Positions 40,283-48,954 of a stretch of 64,000 nucleotides of DNA are shown here, one piece after another. Source of the stretch: Bernardetia sp. MNP-M8 (GTDB taxonomy: Bacteria > Bacteroidota > Bacteroidia > Cytophagales > Bernardetiaceae); NCBI RefSeq assembly GCF_037126285.1, contig NZ_CP147012.1, positions 3,308,676 to 3,372,675 of the forward strand, read 5' to 3'. The notes under the pieces were generated by a model. It worked only from the letters and a program-made list of their open reading frames with translations. It made no database searches and was not told where the DNA came from. Numbering within the stretch: the stretch's first letter is position 1; every line of letters begins with the position of its first letter. Made by a program: the position numbers and the translations under genes.

Positions 40283-42613
40283 ATGAATATTAAATACAAT
40301 TATTCAAATATGCTACTTTTTATAGTAGGCATGTTTATTTGTTTTGCTTCTCAAAATGCCTTTGCACAGCGAGATAAAAATATAAATCGTTCTTATTTCA
40401 AACAACTTGATCAAGAACTTCCTACACCAAATGTTTATCGTGCAGGTTCTGGCGCACCAGGGCATGAGTATTGGCAACAAAAAGTAGATTACAAAATTCA
40501 ACTTACTTTAGACGACGAAAAACAGCGCATTACAGGTCAAGAAACAATTACGTATCATAACAATTCGCCAAACGAACTTTCTTATTTTTGGGTACAGTTA
40601 GACCAAAACATGAGAGCAAAAGATTCTGATACCTACAAAACTTCTACAGGAACGCTAAACGAAAAGACAACTTTACAAGGAATCGCTTACGTAACAGGAA
40701 ATTCTGATTTTGAAGGTGGTTTCAATATTGAAGGCGTGATGACAACAGATGGTACAAAACTCCCTTTCACTATCAATAGAACAATGATGAGAGTTGATTT
40801 GCCAACGCCATTGAAGGCAAATGAGAAATATTCTTTTCAAATAAAATGGAATTATAATATTCAAGATCAATTAAAATATGGTGGCAGAAGTGGATATGAG
40901 TATTTTGAAGGTGATAAAAACTATTTGTATGAGATTGCTCAATTTTTCCCAAGAATGGCTGTTTATGACGATGTAAATGGTTGGTTACACAAACAATTTT
41001 TAGGACGTGGAGAGTTTGCGCTAGAGTTTGGAGATTATGAAGTAGAAATGACTGTTCCTGCTGACCACATTTTGGGAGCAACAGGCGTTTTACAGAATCC
41101 TGATGAAGTTTTGACACCTGCACAAAAAGAACGTTGGGCAAAAGCTCAAACTTCTGATATTCCTGTCGTAATTGTTACACAAGATGAAGCAACCAAAGCA
41201 GAAAAAAACAAAGCAAAAGAAACAAAGACTTGGAAATTCAAAGCTGAAAATGTACGTGATTTTGCCTTTGCAAGCTCTAGAAAATTTATTTGGGATGCTA
41301 TGGCAGTAAAAATGCCAAATGGTAAGACAGTTATGGCAATGTCATATTATCCAAAAGAAGGAAATCCACTTTGGGGACAATATTCAACAGAAGTAGTAGC
41401 CCACACATTAGAAGTGTATTCAAAACATACAATTGATTATCCTTATCCTGTTGCTATTTCGGTTCATGGACCTGTTTGGGGAATGGAATATCCAATGATT
41501 TGTTTTAATGGTGGAAGACCAGAAACAGATGGAACATATTCTGAACGTATCAAATATTCAATGATTTCGGTAATTATTCATGAAGTAGGACATAACTTTT
41601 TCCCTATGATTATCAATTCTGATGAGCGTCATTGGACTTGGATGGATGAAGGATTAAATACATTTATGCAATTTATTACGGAAGAAGAATGGCAACGTGA
41701 TTACCCTTCAAGACGTGGAAATGCAAAAGATATTGTAGATTATATGAAAGGGGAAAAAGCTGGCATTATGCCAATCATGACAGATTCGGAAGAGATTTTA
41801 CAGTTTGGAAACAACGCTTATGGAAAACCAGCAACAGCTCTTAATATTTTGAGAGAAACGGTTATGGGAAGAGAGCTTTTTGATTATGCTTTTAAAGAAT
41901 ATGCACAACGTTGGGCGTTTAAACATCCAAAACCTGCTGATTTTTTCCGTACTATGGAAGATGCTTCTGGAACTGATTTAGATTGGTTTTGGTGGGGTTG
42001 GTTCTATACGACTGATAATGTAGATATTTCTATTGAAAATGTAATGTTCTTTGAGCCAAATTCTGCAAATGCTGAAATAGCAAAAGCAACTAAGAAAGAA
42101 CAAGAAAGCATTACATCACAACGCAACAAAACAGCTCTAAAAACAACTCGTTTGGAGCGTCGTCCACAGCTTAAAGATTTCTACAATTCTTATAATGGGG
42201 GAGTAACAGAAGCTGAAGCAAAGAAAAACTATGAAAGTTATATGAGTAGCTTAACAGATGAAGAGCGTACTTTTATCAAAGACAACCCTTATTTTTATCA
42301 AATAGATTTTAAAAATATAGGTGGACTTGTAATGCCTGTAATTATTGAATTTACTTATGCTGATGGAAGCAAAGAAATGCAAAAAATTCCTGCTGAAGTT
42401 TGGAGAAAAGATAATGCTATGTTTAGCAAAGTCTTTATGACTAAGAAAAAAGTAGTTTCTTTCCGTTTAGATCCAAATTTGGAAACAGCTGATACAGATG
42501 TTTATAATAATTCATATCCTCGTCAGGAAGTTCCTACTCGTTTTGAACTTTATAGAAGAGATAACAATTATTCTTCTCCAAATCCGATGCAAATGCAAAA
42601 GAAGAAAAAATAA
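40283..42613 (+). CDS. Secreted M1-family zinc metallopeptidase
   Basis: 776 residues with a signal peptide ending near AFAQR. Aminopeptidase-type gluzincin: zinc site H433, E434, H437 in VIIHEVGHNFFPM with the third ligand E456 in WTWMDEGLNTF; the exopeptidase GxMEN motif appears as GPVWGMEYPM. The C-terminal ~200 residues contain a helical region rich in K, E and R, then a beta-rich segment. No T9SS sorting domain is present, so it is probably periplasmic or lipid-independent secreted. Likely digests peptides taken into the periplasm. Confidence 0.9.
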   Translation: MNIKYNYSNMLLFIVGMFICFASQNAFAQRDKNINRSYFKQLDQELPTPNVYRAGSGAPGHEYWQQKVDYKIQLTLDDEKQRITGQETITYHNNSPNELSYFWVQLDQNMRAKDSDTYKTSTGTLNEKTTLQGIAYVTGNSDFEGGFNIEGVMTTDGTKLPFTINRTMMRVDLPTPLKANEKYSFQIKWNYNIQDQLKYGGRSGYEYFEGDKNYLYEIAQFFPRMAVYDDVNGWLHKQFLGRGEFALEFGDYEVEMTVPADHILGATGVLQNPDEVLTPAQKERWAKAQTSDIPVVIVTQDEATKAEKNKAKETKTWKFKAENVRDFAFASSRKFIWDAMAVKMPNGKTVMAMSYYPKEGNPLWGQYSTEVVAHTLEVYSKHTIDYPYPVAISVHGPVWGMEYPMICFNGGRPETDGTYSERIKYSMISVIIHEVGHNFFPMIINSDERHWTWMDEGLNTFMQFITEEEWQRDYPSRRGNAKDIVDYMKGEKAGIMPIMTDSEEILQFGNNAYGKPATALNILRETVMGRELFDYAFKEYAQRWAFKHPKPADFFRTMEDASGTDLDWFWWGWFYTTDNVDISIENVMFFEPNSANAEIAKATKKEQESITSQRNKTALKTTRLERRPQLKDFYNSYNGGVTEAEAKKNYESYMSSLTDEERTFIKDNPYFYQIDFKNIGGLVMPVIIEFTYADGSKEMQKIPAEVWRKDNAMFSKVFMTKKKVVSFRLDPNLETADTDVYNNSYPRQEVPTRFELYRRDNNYSSPNPMQMQKKKK

Positions 42614-42643
42614 TAGTATCTGATAAATTAAATTTTTAGAAAT

Positions 42644-42684
42644 AAAAAAACTCATTCTATATTTTTTATAGAATGAGTTTTTTT
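42644..42684 (+). terminator. Terminator after the M1 peptidase
   Basis: CTCATTCTATA (42651-42661), extended by the A-run, pairs with TATAGAATGAG (42667-42677) followed by seven T. Confidence 0.88.
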
Positions 42685-42716
42685 AAGCATCTAAATTTAA
42701 TATTAATACAGAATGT

Positions 42717-42946
42717 AAACAGGGTTAAAATCCTGTTTAATTGATAATTATGTTATTGTTGGTGTCCCCACTGACAATATTAAAAACACAAACAAATTTT
42801 TGTTACACGGTATTAATACAGTTAATAAGTTACCTTATATTGTGCATTCAGTTCCTCAGAACTGAATGTTTCGCTTCCTCAGAAGCGTGATTTATTTGCT
42901 TGAATCACGCTTCTAAGGAAGCGTTTCGTCCAACTCTGAGGAGTTG
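42717..42946. repeat. Cluster of five intergenic hairpins
   Basis: In order: AAACAGG/CCTGTTT (42717-42738); ATTGTTGGTG/CACTGACAAT (42755-42778, two wobble pairs); CATTCAGTTC/GAACTGAATG (42845-42868); a 21-bp stem with one mismatch, 42872-42892 with 42903-42923; CAACTC/GAGTTG (42931-42946). The motif pairs CCTCAGAA and TCTGAGGA recur in the last three. The block between 42818 and 42972 is flanked by a 20-bp near-identical direct repeat, TTTTGTTACAyGGTATTAAT (42798-42817 and 42973-42992). Confidence 0.75.
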
Positions 42947-42987
42947 AACACACAAAATAAACATTAAATTACTTTTGTTACATGGTA

Positions 42988-44202
42988 TTAATCATTAAAC
43001 TCTACAAAGTCACTTGATTTCTCATGCCATTGTAAGCCATATTTGTTCAAATCTTCCATAAATGGATCTGGATTAAACTCTTCTACATTCCAAACACCAG
43101 CTTTCATCCATTTTCCTTCCAACATCATTTTTGCACCTATCATTGCAGGTACACCAGTTGTATAAGAAACAGCTTGCGCTCCCACTTCTTTATATGTTTT
43201 GGCATGGTCACAGTTATTATAAATGAAGAAATAAGCAGGCTTTCCGTCTTTAGTTCCTCTGATATGACATCCAATAGAAGTTTGTCCTTCATAATTTTCT
43301 CCCAAAGAAGAAGGCTCTGGCAAAACTGCTTTCAAAAACTGAAGAGGAACAATTTTTTGTCCTTGATATTCTACTTCATCAATTCTTGTCATGCCTACAT
43401 TTTCCAAAACTCTCAAATGAGTAATATATTCATCTGAAAAAGTCATCCAAAATCTAGCTCTTTTTAAAGAAGGGAAGTTTTTAGTAAGTGATTCTAATTC
43501 TTCGTGATATAATAAAAATGATTTTTTTGGTCCTACCTCTGGATAATTAATCATTCTATTGATTTCTAACGGCTCAGTTTCTGTCCAGTCACCATTTTCC
43601 CAATATTTTCCTCGTTGAGTAATTTCACGAATATTAATTTCAGGATTAAAATTGGTTGCAAATGCTTTTCCATGACTTCCTGCATTACAATCTACAATAT
43701 CCAAATATTCCATTCCATCTTTATCAAAATGATACTTTGCTGCGTGTGCTGTAAAAACGCCAGTTACCCCTGGGTCAAAGCCACAGCCTAAAAGAGCCAT
43801 AATTCCAGCTTCTTCAAAGCGTTTTTTGTATGCCCATTGCCAACTATATTCAAATTTTGCTTCATCTATTGGTTCATAGTTAGCAGTATCTAAATAATGT
43901 GTTTTTGTTTCCAAACAAGCATCCATAATTGGTAAGTCTTGATAAGGAAGAGCTACATTAATAACTAATTTTGGTTCAAATTTTTTGATAAGTGTAACCA
44001 GTTCTTCAACATTATCGGCATTTACTTTTGCTGTCTGAATATCTCTTCCTGTTAGTTCTTTTACTTCTTTTGCAGCAGCCTCTACTTTTGGAAGCGTACG
44101 ACTTGCAAGCATAATTTCTGAAAAAACATCAGGTAACATTGCACATTTTTTGACAACAACATTACCAACTCCACCAGCACCAATAATCAATACTTTACTC
44201 AT
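42988..44202 (-). CDS. Saccharopine dehydrogenase-family protein (carboxynorspermidine synthase-like)
   Basis: 404 residues. N-terminal NAD(P) site KVLIIGAGGVGNVV (residues about 3-16), then LASRTLPKVEAAA, CLETKTHYLDTANYEP and LLGCGFDPGVTGVFTAHA. Length and motifs fit the carboxynorspermidine synthase (dehydrogenase) group, which makes carboxynorspermidine or carboxyspermidine from a diamine and aspartate semialdehyde for NspC; saccharopine dehydrogenases of lysine metabolism are related. nspC is not adjacent. Its stop codon lies inside one of the direct repeats that bound the downstream hairpin block. A minus -7-like box TATCTTTG is at plus 44262-44269. Confidence 0.82.
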   Translation of the reverse strand: MSKVLIIGAGGVGNVVVKKCAMLPDVFSEIMLASRTLPKVEAAAKEVKELTGRDIQTAKVNADNVEELVTLIKKFEPKLVINVALPYQDLPIMDACLETKTHYLDTANYEPIDEAKFEYSWQWAYKKRFEEAGIMALLGCGFDPGVTGVFTAHAAKYHFDKDGMEYLDIVDCNAGSHGKAFATNFNPEINIREITQRGKYWENGDWTETEPLEINRMINYPEVGPKKSFLLYHEELESLTKNFPSLKRARFWMTFSDEYITHLRVLENVGMTRIDEVEYQGQKIVPLQFLKAVLPEPSSLGENYEGQTSIGCHIRGTKDGKPAYFFIYNNCDHAKTYKEVGAQAVSYTTGVPAMIGAKMMLEGKWMKAGVWNVEEFNPDPFMEDLNKYGLQWHEKSSDFVEFND

Positions 44203-44533
44203 AATAATTTCTTTTTTTAGATGTGAATTTGTGTTTTGAATTTCTTTTGAGAATAATGATTCAAAGATATTAAATAAATTTTGAAGTCAGAAGTCAGATT
44301 TTAGAAGTAAATCCAAAATGTATTATGTCTAGGTCAAAAAATAAAGTTAAATTTTTCAGTATTTAGTTTTTATAAGAATCTGAAAAGAACTTTTTAAGGA
44401 TAATTTTAGTATTTTAGAATAAGAAATCAAAGTTAAAGTAAAATACGAGTAATCTTTACAACACAAAGCGAAACTCTAACGTATTACTTATATAAGCCCT
44501 ACAAACTAGCACTTCCTAAAAGATTTATAAATC
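44203..44533. other. 331-bp divergent intergenic region
   Basis: Between the dehydrogenase (minus) and the RDD protein (plus). Holds a minus-strand -7-like box at 44262-44269 and a tandem AAGTCAG pair near 44284-44298. Nothing else recognised. Confidence 0.4.
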
Positions 44534-45283
44534 ATGCATATTCATCAATTACACCCTGAAAAACACGAGAAATTCTTAACTCAAGCACGTATTGATCCAA
44601 TTACGGGCGATACTTTGGAAGCTGGCGACAAAATTGTGCTTTGTGCTGAGTGTAAATCTGCTTTTCATTCGGATAGTTGGACATATTTAGGCAATCGCCA
44701 TTGTAATCAAACACGCACACTTCCTGCTATTCCTCAAAGCACTTCACTAGGACATTTCAAAAAACGTTCGGCTGAATATTATAGCCGAGTAAATTCAAAC
44801 TTTAAAATTCATGAAAATTTACAAAGTGTAGTGAGTGCAGGACACCGTTTAGGAAGTGTTTTGATAGATTTAGCTTTAGTTTGGCTTGTTCAATATATGC
44901 TTTCTTACACACTTTCTCCTTTGCTTTGGACTTACTTTTTATTAAGAGATTTTTCATATAAAGGACGTTCTTTAAGTTTAGGAAAAAACTTAATGAATAT
45001 TGAAGTAGTAGAAGAAAGAAATGAAAACAGACTAAGTTGGTGGCAATCTGTGCTTCGAAATGCACCTATCGGAATTCCTCAATTAGCAGGTGTTTTTGGT
45101 GCGTACGCTTATAATTTAAGTTATAGTTTTGGAAATTCTTTCAGAGTAGCTGATAATTTAGTTTCTGCTATTTTTACCATTATTTTGATTATTGATGTAA
45201 TTCTTCTCTTTGGAAATAATAAACGAATTATGGATAGAGCAATGGATTTGAAAAGTATTTTTAGAACTAGAGAAAATAACTAG
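44534..45283 (+). CDS. RDD-family membrane protein with zinc-binding N-terminus
   Basis: 249 residues. The N-terminal 60 residues are soluble and carry C37, C40, H45 and C57 (LCAECKSAFHSDSW, GNRHC), a possible zinc site. Residues about 100-245 are an RDD domain: AGHRLGSVLIDLALVW, LLRDFSYKGRSLSLGKNLM, and a final membrane pair ending in NKRIMDRAMDLK. RDD proteins are poorly characterised, some act as transporters. The gene is alone in its transcript, followed by a 20-bp stem. Confidence 0.75.
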   Translation: MHIHQLHPEKHEKFLTQARIDPITGDTLEAGDKIVLCAECKSAFHSDSWTYLGNRHCNQTRTLPAIPQSTSLGHFKKRSAEYYSRVNSNFKIHENLQSVVSAGHRLGSVLIDLALVWLVQYMLSYTLSPLLWTYFLLRDFSYKGRSLSLGKNLMNIEVVEERNENRLSWWQSVLRNAPIGIPQLAGVFGAYAYNLSYSFGNSFRVADNLVSAIFTIILIIDVILLFGNNKRIMDRAMDLKSIFRTRENN

Positions 45284-45301
45284 AAAAGTATAAACATATA
45301 G

Positions 45302-45348
45302 GACTTTATCAAAATAAAACTCAGCACTAGTTTTATTTTGATAAAGTC
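45302..45348. terminator. Long hairpin between convergent genes
   Basis: 20-bp perfect stem GACTTTATCAAAATAAAACT (45302-45321) with its complement at 45329-45348. The U-run is weak on either strand, but its position between two converging genes suggests a bidirectional terminator. Confidence 0.7.
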
Positions 45349-45357
45349 TTACTTTAA

Positions 45358-47394
45358 TTAATCTTCCTTTTTAAATAAAATAGTTGCTCTTGCGCTATAT
45401 ACTTTACAGGCAATAATTTCTAATTTTTCATTTCTGATAAATTCTACTTTACGAAAAAACCACTGATTACTTGTAAATATATTCTGTTGAAAAGGCATTA
45501 ATTCTATATCTTTATTTCTATTATGGGTAGCTACAAGTTTATTGTCTTTTACTCTAAAAATATAACTTGTTCCTAATTCTTCACTATAATATCTGCCAGT
45601 ATATTCTTCTACATCTACATTTGATTTATCAAATGACTTCAAAAATACTTTTTTTCCATTATACTCAAAGTCAGAAATAGTCAGTTTTAAGTAAAAATCT
45701 TTTTCAGTTTCTTTTTTGTGAAATGAGAGCTTATAATTTCCCATCATAAACTCATTTTTAGATATAGGATATAATTCTGTTTTTTGATTGTTATCAGATG
45801 TTTCTACAAATAATGTATCTGAGTTAGAAGTAATTGTAAAAAATAATCCTGCAATAATTTCATAATTACCTTGATATGATTTTAAAATTTCATTTTTGAT
45901 ATTTATTGTTTCTTTTACTTCTGTTATTTTGGGAGCAGTTAACTCATTTTTTAAATAATAGTCTACAATTTTATAGGCTATACTTAGTGGATTAAATGTT
46001 TCTGAGTTACCTGCAATAGCTAAAGTGAAATTTTGGCTAGGAATACGAAGTAAATAAGAACGATAACCTGCATCACCTCCACCGTGAAAAATTACTTCTA
46101 ACCCTTTGTAATTTTTGATTTCTTGTCCAAGTGCATACGATATTTCTTCCCCATTGTTGAGTTTACTTTTTGTCTGCATTTTATCAAAAATAGCTGTATT
46201 TCCTACAATTCCTTTTTCAAAATTTAATGCCCACAAACTCAAATCTTCTACAGTTGTGCAAAGTCCAGTCGAACCAACAATAGAATAATTGAGCAGACTT
46301 TTTTGATAACCACTTCCGAAAGGAGAATATGAGTACACTCTATTTTTTATTATTCTTTCTGCATCATCTAAGAAAAAAGAATTTTTCATATTCAAAGGTG
46401 TAAATATCTTTTCTTTTGTAAATGCTGAAAAAGATTTTCCTGAAACTCTTTCTACTACTTTTGCTAGTAACATAAATGCAGAGTTACAATATTCATACTG
46501 AGAACCTACTTCAAAGTTGATTTCCTTTTGACGAGTAACTATTTTAAAAGCATCCTCATTTGTAACTACATCTACAAAACCCACACCTGCTAGGTAAAGT
46601 AAGTCGCTTTGTTCTCTTATTCCACTGGTATGATTGGCAAGGTTTCTCAGCGTTATTGTTTTGCCAAAAGTGTTGAGATGTTCAAGTTCTGGAATGTATT
46701 TTTTTATATCGTCGTCTAAAGATAGTTTTCCTTCTGCTTCTAAAAGTAAAATTGAAAATGCTGTAAATTGCTTAGAAACCGAAGCCACCGAAAATATAGA
46801 AGTTGGACTAATTGGAATATTATACTCTAAATTTGCCATTCCAAACCCTTTTTGATACATCGTTTTGCCATCTTTTGTAACCGAAACTGCAACTCCTGGA
46901 GTATCAGAATTATCATAAATAGATAAAAGCTCATCTATTTTTTCGTTTGGAGTTATTGCTTTGGGTTTTATTGTTTTTACAAAAAGTTCGTATTTTCCAG
47001 CCTCAGCATTTTTTTCTAACATTTCTACTTCTAAGGTATAGTGTCCTGCTTTTGTAGAAGTAAGTAGAATAATTTCAGTTCCAAATTTTCCATTCGGACT
47101 ATCAAAACTTTCTATTTTATTATTTTCAGAATCATAAGTTGTAATAATTACGTCTGCATTTTGCTGTTCTAATTTGAGAATAAGAAATTGATTTTCTTTC
47201 AATTGTATTTTACAATGATGCTTCTGATTTGCTGAAATATCGTTTTTTAGTGTTGACTTTTCTGTGAAAATATAGTTTTTAATGTCTTTTTTTTGCTGTG
47301 CTTTTGCTTGTGAAAGTGATAGTAAAAAGAAGCTACAAAAGACAATTAAAAGAAGAAGTGTTCTTTTGATAAAAGATAATTTTTGTGAGTTCAT
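45358..47394 (-). CDS. Secreted serine hydrolase, beta-lactamase/PBP fold
   Basis: 678 residues with a signal peptide (LLLLIVFCSFFLLSLSQAKAQ). An extra N-terminal domain (about 35-145, beta-rich, bacterial pre-peptidase-like) precedes the class C beta-lactamase-type hydrolase (about 150-490) with S205 and K208 in SVASVSK, Y302 in YEYCNSAF, and HGGGDAGY near 438 in place of KTG. The C-terminal ~170 residues (two repeats starting YQGNYEI and YTGRYYSE) are lipocalin-like domains often attached to this family. Substrate unknown. It follows the AraC regulator on the same strand, but a strong terminator lies between. Confidence 0.85.
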   Translation of the reverse strand: MNSQKLSFIKRTLLLLIVFCSFFLLSLSQAKAQQKKDIKNYIFTEKSTLKNDISANQKHHCKIQLKENQFLILKLEQQNADVIITTYDSENNKIESFDSPNGKFGTEIILLTSTKAGHYTLEVEMLEKNAEAGKYELFVKTIKPKAITPNEKIDELLSIYDNSDTPGVAVSVTKDGKTMYQKGFGMANLEYNIPISPTSIFSVASVSKQFTAFSILLLEAEGKLSLDDDIKKYIPELEHLNTFGKTITLRNLANHTSGIREQSDLLYLAGVGFVDVVTNEDAFKIVTRQKEINFEVGSQYEYCNSAFMLLAKVVERVSGKSFSAFTKEKIFTPLNMKNSFFLDDAERIIKNRVYSYSPFGSGYQKSLLNYSIVGSTGLCTTVEDLSLWALNFEKGIVGNTAIFDKMQTKSKLNNGEEISYALGQEIKNYKGLEVIFHGGGDAGYRSYLLRIPSQNFTLAIAGNSETFNPLSIAYKIVDYYLKNELTAPKITEVKETINIKNEILKSYQGNYEIIAGLFFTITSNSDTLFVETSDNNQKTELYPISKNEFMMGNYKLSFHKKETEKDFYLKLTISDFEYNGKKVFLKSFDKSNVDVEEYTGRYYSEELGTSYIFRVKDNKLVATHNRNKDIELMPFQQNIFTSNQWFFRKVEFIRNEKLEIIACKVYSARATILFKKED

Positions 47395-47475
47395 AATTTT
47401 TTAAAATTTTATTTGGGTGTGATAAAAAAGTTATGAGACAAAATTGAGGATAAAATCAAATGGGTGCGACCGACT

Positions 47476-47523
47476 AAAAAAAGTCGTACTCTTTTTATAA
47501 AAAAATGAGTACGACTTTTTGCA
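47476..47523 (-). terminator. Terminator of the AraC regulator gene
   Basis: AAAAAGTCGTACTC pairs with GAGTACGACTTTTT (14 bp) with T-runs on both strands. It lies between the AraC stop at 47564 and the hydrolase start at 47394. Confidence 0.85.
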
Positions 47524-47563
47524 TTTTATAAAGTACAACTTTTTTAAAGCTACCTTTAGATGC

Positions 47564-48817
47564 TTAAAAAGGAGTTTTTCGATATAATGAAGGAGTTGTC
47601 TTTGTGTATTTTTTAAAAGCTGTATTGAACGAAGATTTTGAATTAAATCCGACTTGATAGAGAATTTCTAAGATAGTTACTTGTTTTTTGGTTGGGTCTT
47701 TTAGAATGGATTTTGCTTTTGCGATTCGATATTCATTGATAAAATCAAAAAAATGTTGGTTGATATGATGATTAATTAAAACTGATAAATCACGAACAGG
47801 AATGTGAGTTTGTTCTGCCAATTCTTGAATAGTTAAGGAAGGTTCAAGATAAGGTTCGTGTTCAGTCATATATTCTCTTAGCTTCTGAATTTGGTTATTT
47901 ATTTCAAGGTTATTTTGTTTTGAGTTTTCAGTAATTGAAGTTGAGTTATTTTTTACTTCATTCTCATTTTTACGTCCTATTTTATCTTGAATTTGATTTT
48001 GTTCTTCTAAAGCAATAATTTCATTTTCTTCTAATTTGTCTACTTGTTCTATTTTTTTTTCTTGAATTAATTGCCTTGTAGATTTTAAATTCAAATCAAT
48101 TTTTCTGAAAAGCGTAGGATAATAAAGAGCTTTAAAAACAAAACTACAAAGCACTATAAGTGCGATAATACTTACAAGAATATTAATCCAAAGAAAAAAC
48201 TTGCTATATTCTGTATAACTCAAAATATCTTTTATTACCACAAAAAAATGAGCTAAACTAAAAGTTAGAAGTAATTGAAAAAGCCATCTATAAGTCAGAT
48301 TATCAGATTGTGTGTAATTTTCAAGGTAGATTTTTTTAAATTTCATTAAAAGAAAGAACATCAAAATAATATAAAATAGCCATTGAATTTCGCCAAAGAC
48401 AGAGAAAAAATAGCTTATTGAAGAGTTATTATTTTGTAAAAAAAATATCTTTTGTTCTGTTGCTTTTAGATAAAAGGTAGGAATAGAAATAAGATGAATA
48501 AACAGAAAAGGAATACTATGAACTAAATATTTGGGTCGCCATTTAAAATTACTATCTAAAGCAGAACAGAAATAGAGGTAAAATAAAGGCATTTCTAATA
48601 AGAATAATGTTCTACGTAAAAACTCTATTTTAGGGTAGGCTTGCAAATAGTTATAAATCACAAAGCCACTAATATTGATGGCTGTCAGTATTGTAAAAAG
48701 ACCAAAAAAGAAATTACCTAATTTGTTTTCCGTCTTGACCGTAAATAAAAATATAGCCAAAAGCAGAGAAACAAATATAAAAAGTGTAGCAGAAGTATGT
48801 ATTATCTTTAATTCCAT
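47564..48817 (-). CDS. Membrane-bound AraC-family transcriptional regulator
   Basis: 417 residues. The first ~235 residues hold about seven membrane helices (for example SATLFIFVSLLLAIFLF, FLFIHLISIPTFYL, ILVSIIALIVLCSFVFKALYY). A charged linker rich in E, N and K follows (about 245-305), then the C-terminal AraC DNA-binding domain (about 310-417: LTIQELAEQTHIPVRDLSVLIN, FFDFINEYRIAKAKSIL, VGFNSKSSFNTAFKKYTKTTPS). This arrangement, a membrane sensor joined to AraC HTH, is common in Bacteroidota. The hydrolase downstream could be a target; that is inference from position. Confidence 0.9.
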   Translation of the reverse strand: MELKIIHTSATLFIFVSLLLAIFLFTVKTENKLGNFFFGLFTILTAINISGFVIYNYLQAYPKIEFLRRTLFLLEMPLFYLYFCSALDSNFKWRPKYLVHSIPFLFIHLISIPTFYLKATEQKIFFLQNNNSSISYFFSVFGEIQWLFYIILMFFLLMKFKKIYLENYTQSDNLTYRWLFQLLLTFSLAHFFVVIKDILSYTEYSKFFLWINILVSIIALIVLCSFVFKALYYPTLFRKIDLNLKSTRQLIQEKKIEQVDKLEENEIIALEEQNQIQDKIGRKNENEVKNNSTSITENSKQNNLEINNQIQKLREYMTEHEPYLEPSLTIQELAEQTHIPVRDLSVLINHHINQHFFDFINEYRIAKAKSILKDPTKKQVTILEILYQVGFNSKSSFNTAFKKYTKTTPSLYRKTPF

Positions 48818-48860
48818 AAGAGGTTAGTAGCATTTCTTTAAAAGTAATTCAAAGAAAGCA

Positions 48861-48900
48861 AAAATTCCCTTCTACTCCGAAAAGTAAAAGGGAATTTTTT
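48861..48900. terminator. Terminator after rpoB
   Basis: AAAATTCCCTT / AAGGGAATTTT with T-runs on both strands. On the minus strand it lies about 55 bp past the rpoB stop and separates rpoB from the AraC gene, showing that nothing is cotranscribed beyond rpoB. Confidence 0.82.
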
Positions 48901-48911
48901 ATTTATATAGA

Positions 48912-48948
48912 AATTTGCCGTCGTTGGTATTTCCACCAATGACAAATT
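48912..48948. repeat. GTCGTTGGT-type hairpin
   Basis: GTCGTTGGT (48920-48928) pairs with ACCAATGAC (48935-48943) with one wobble; outer AATTTG/CAAATT extends it. It belongs with similar hairpins seen near 10862 and 42755. Confidence 0.6.
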
Positions 48949-48954
48949 AAATTA

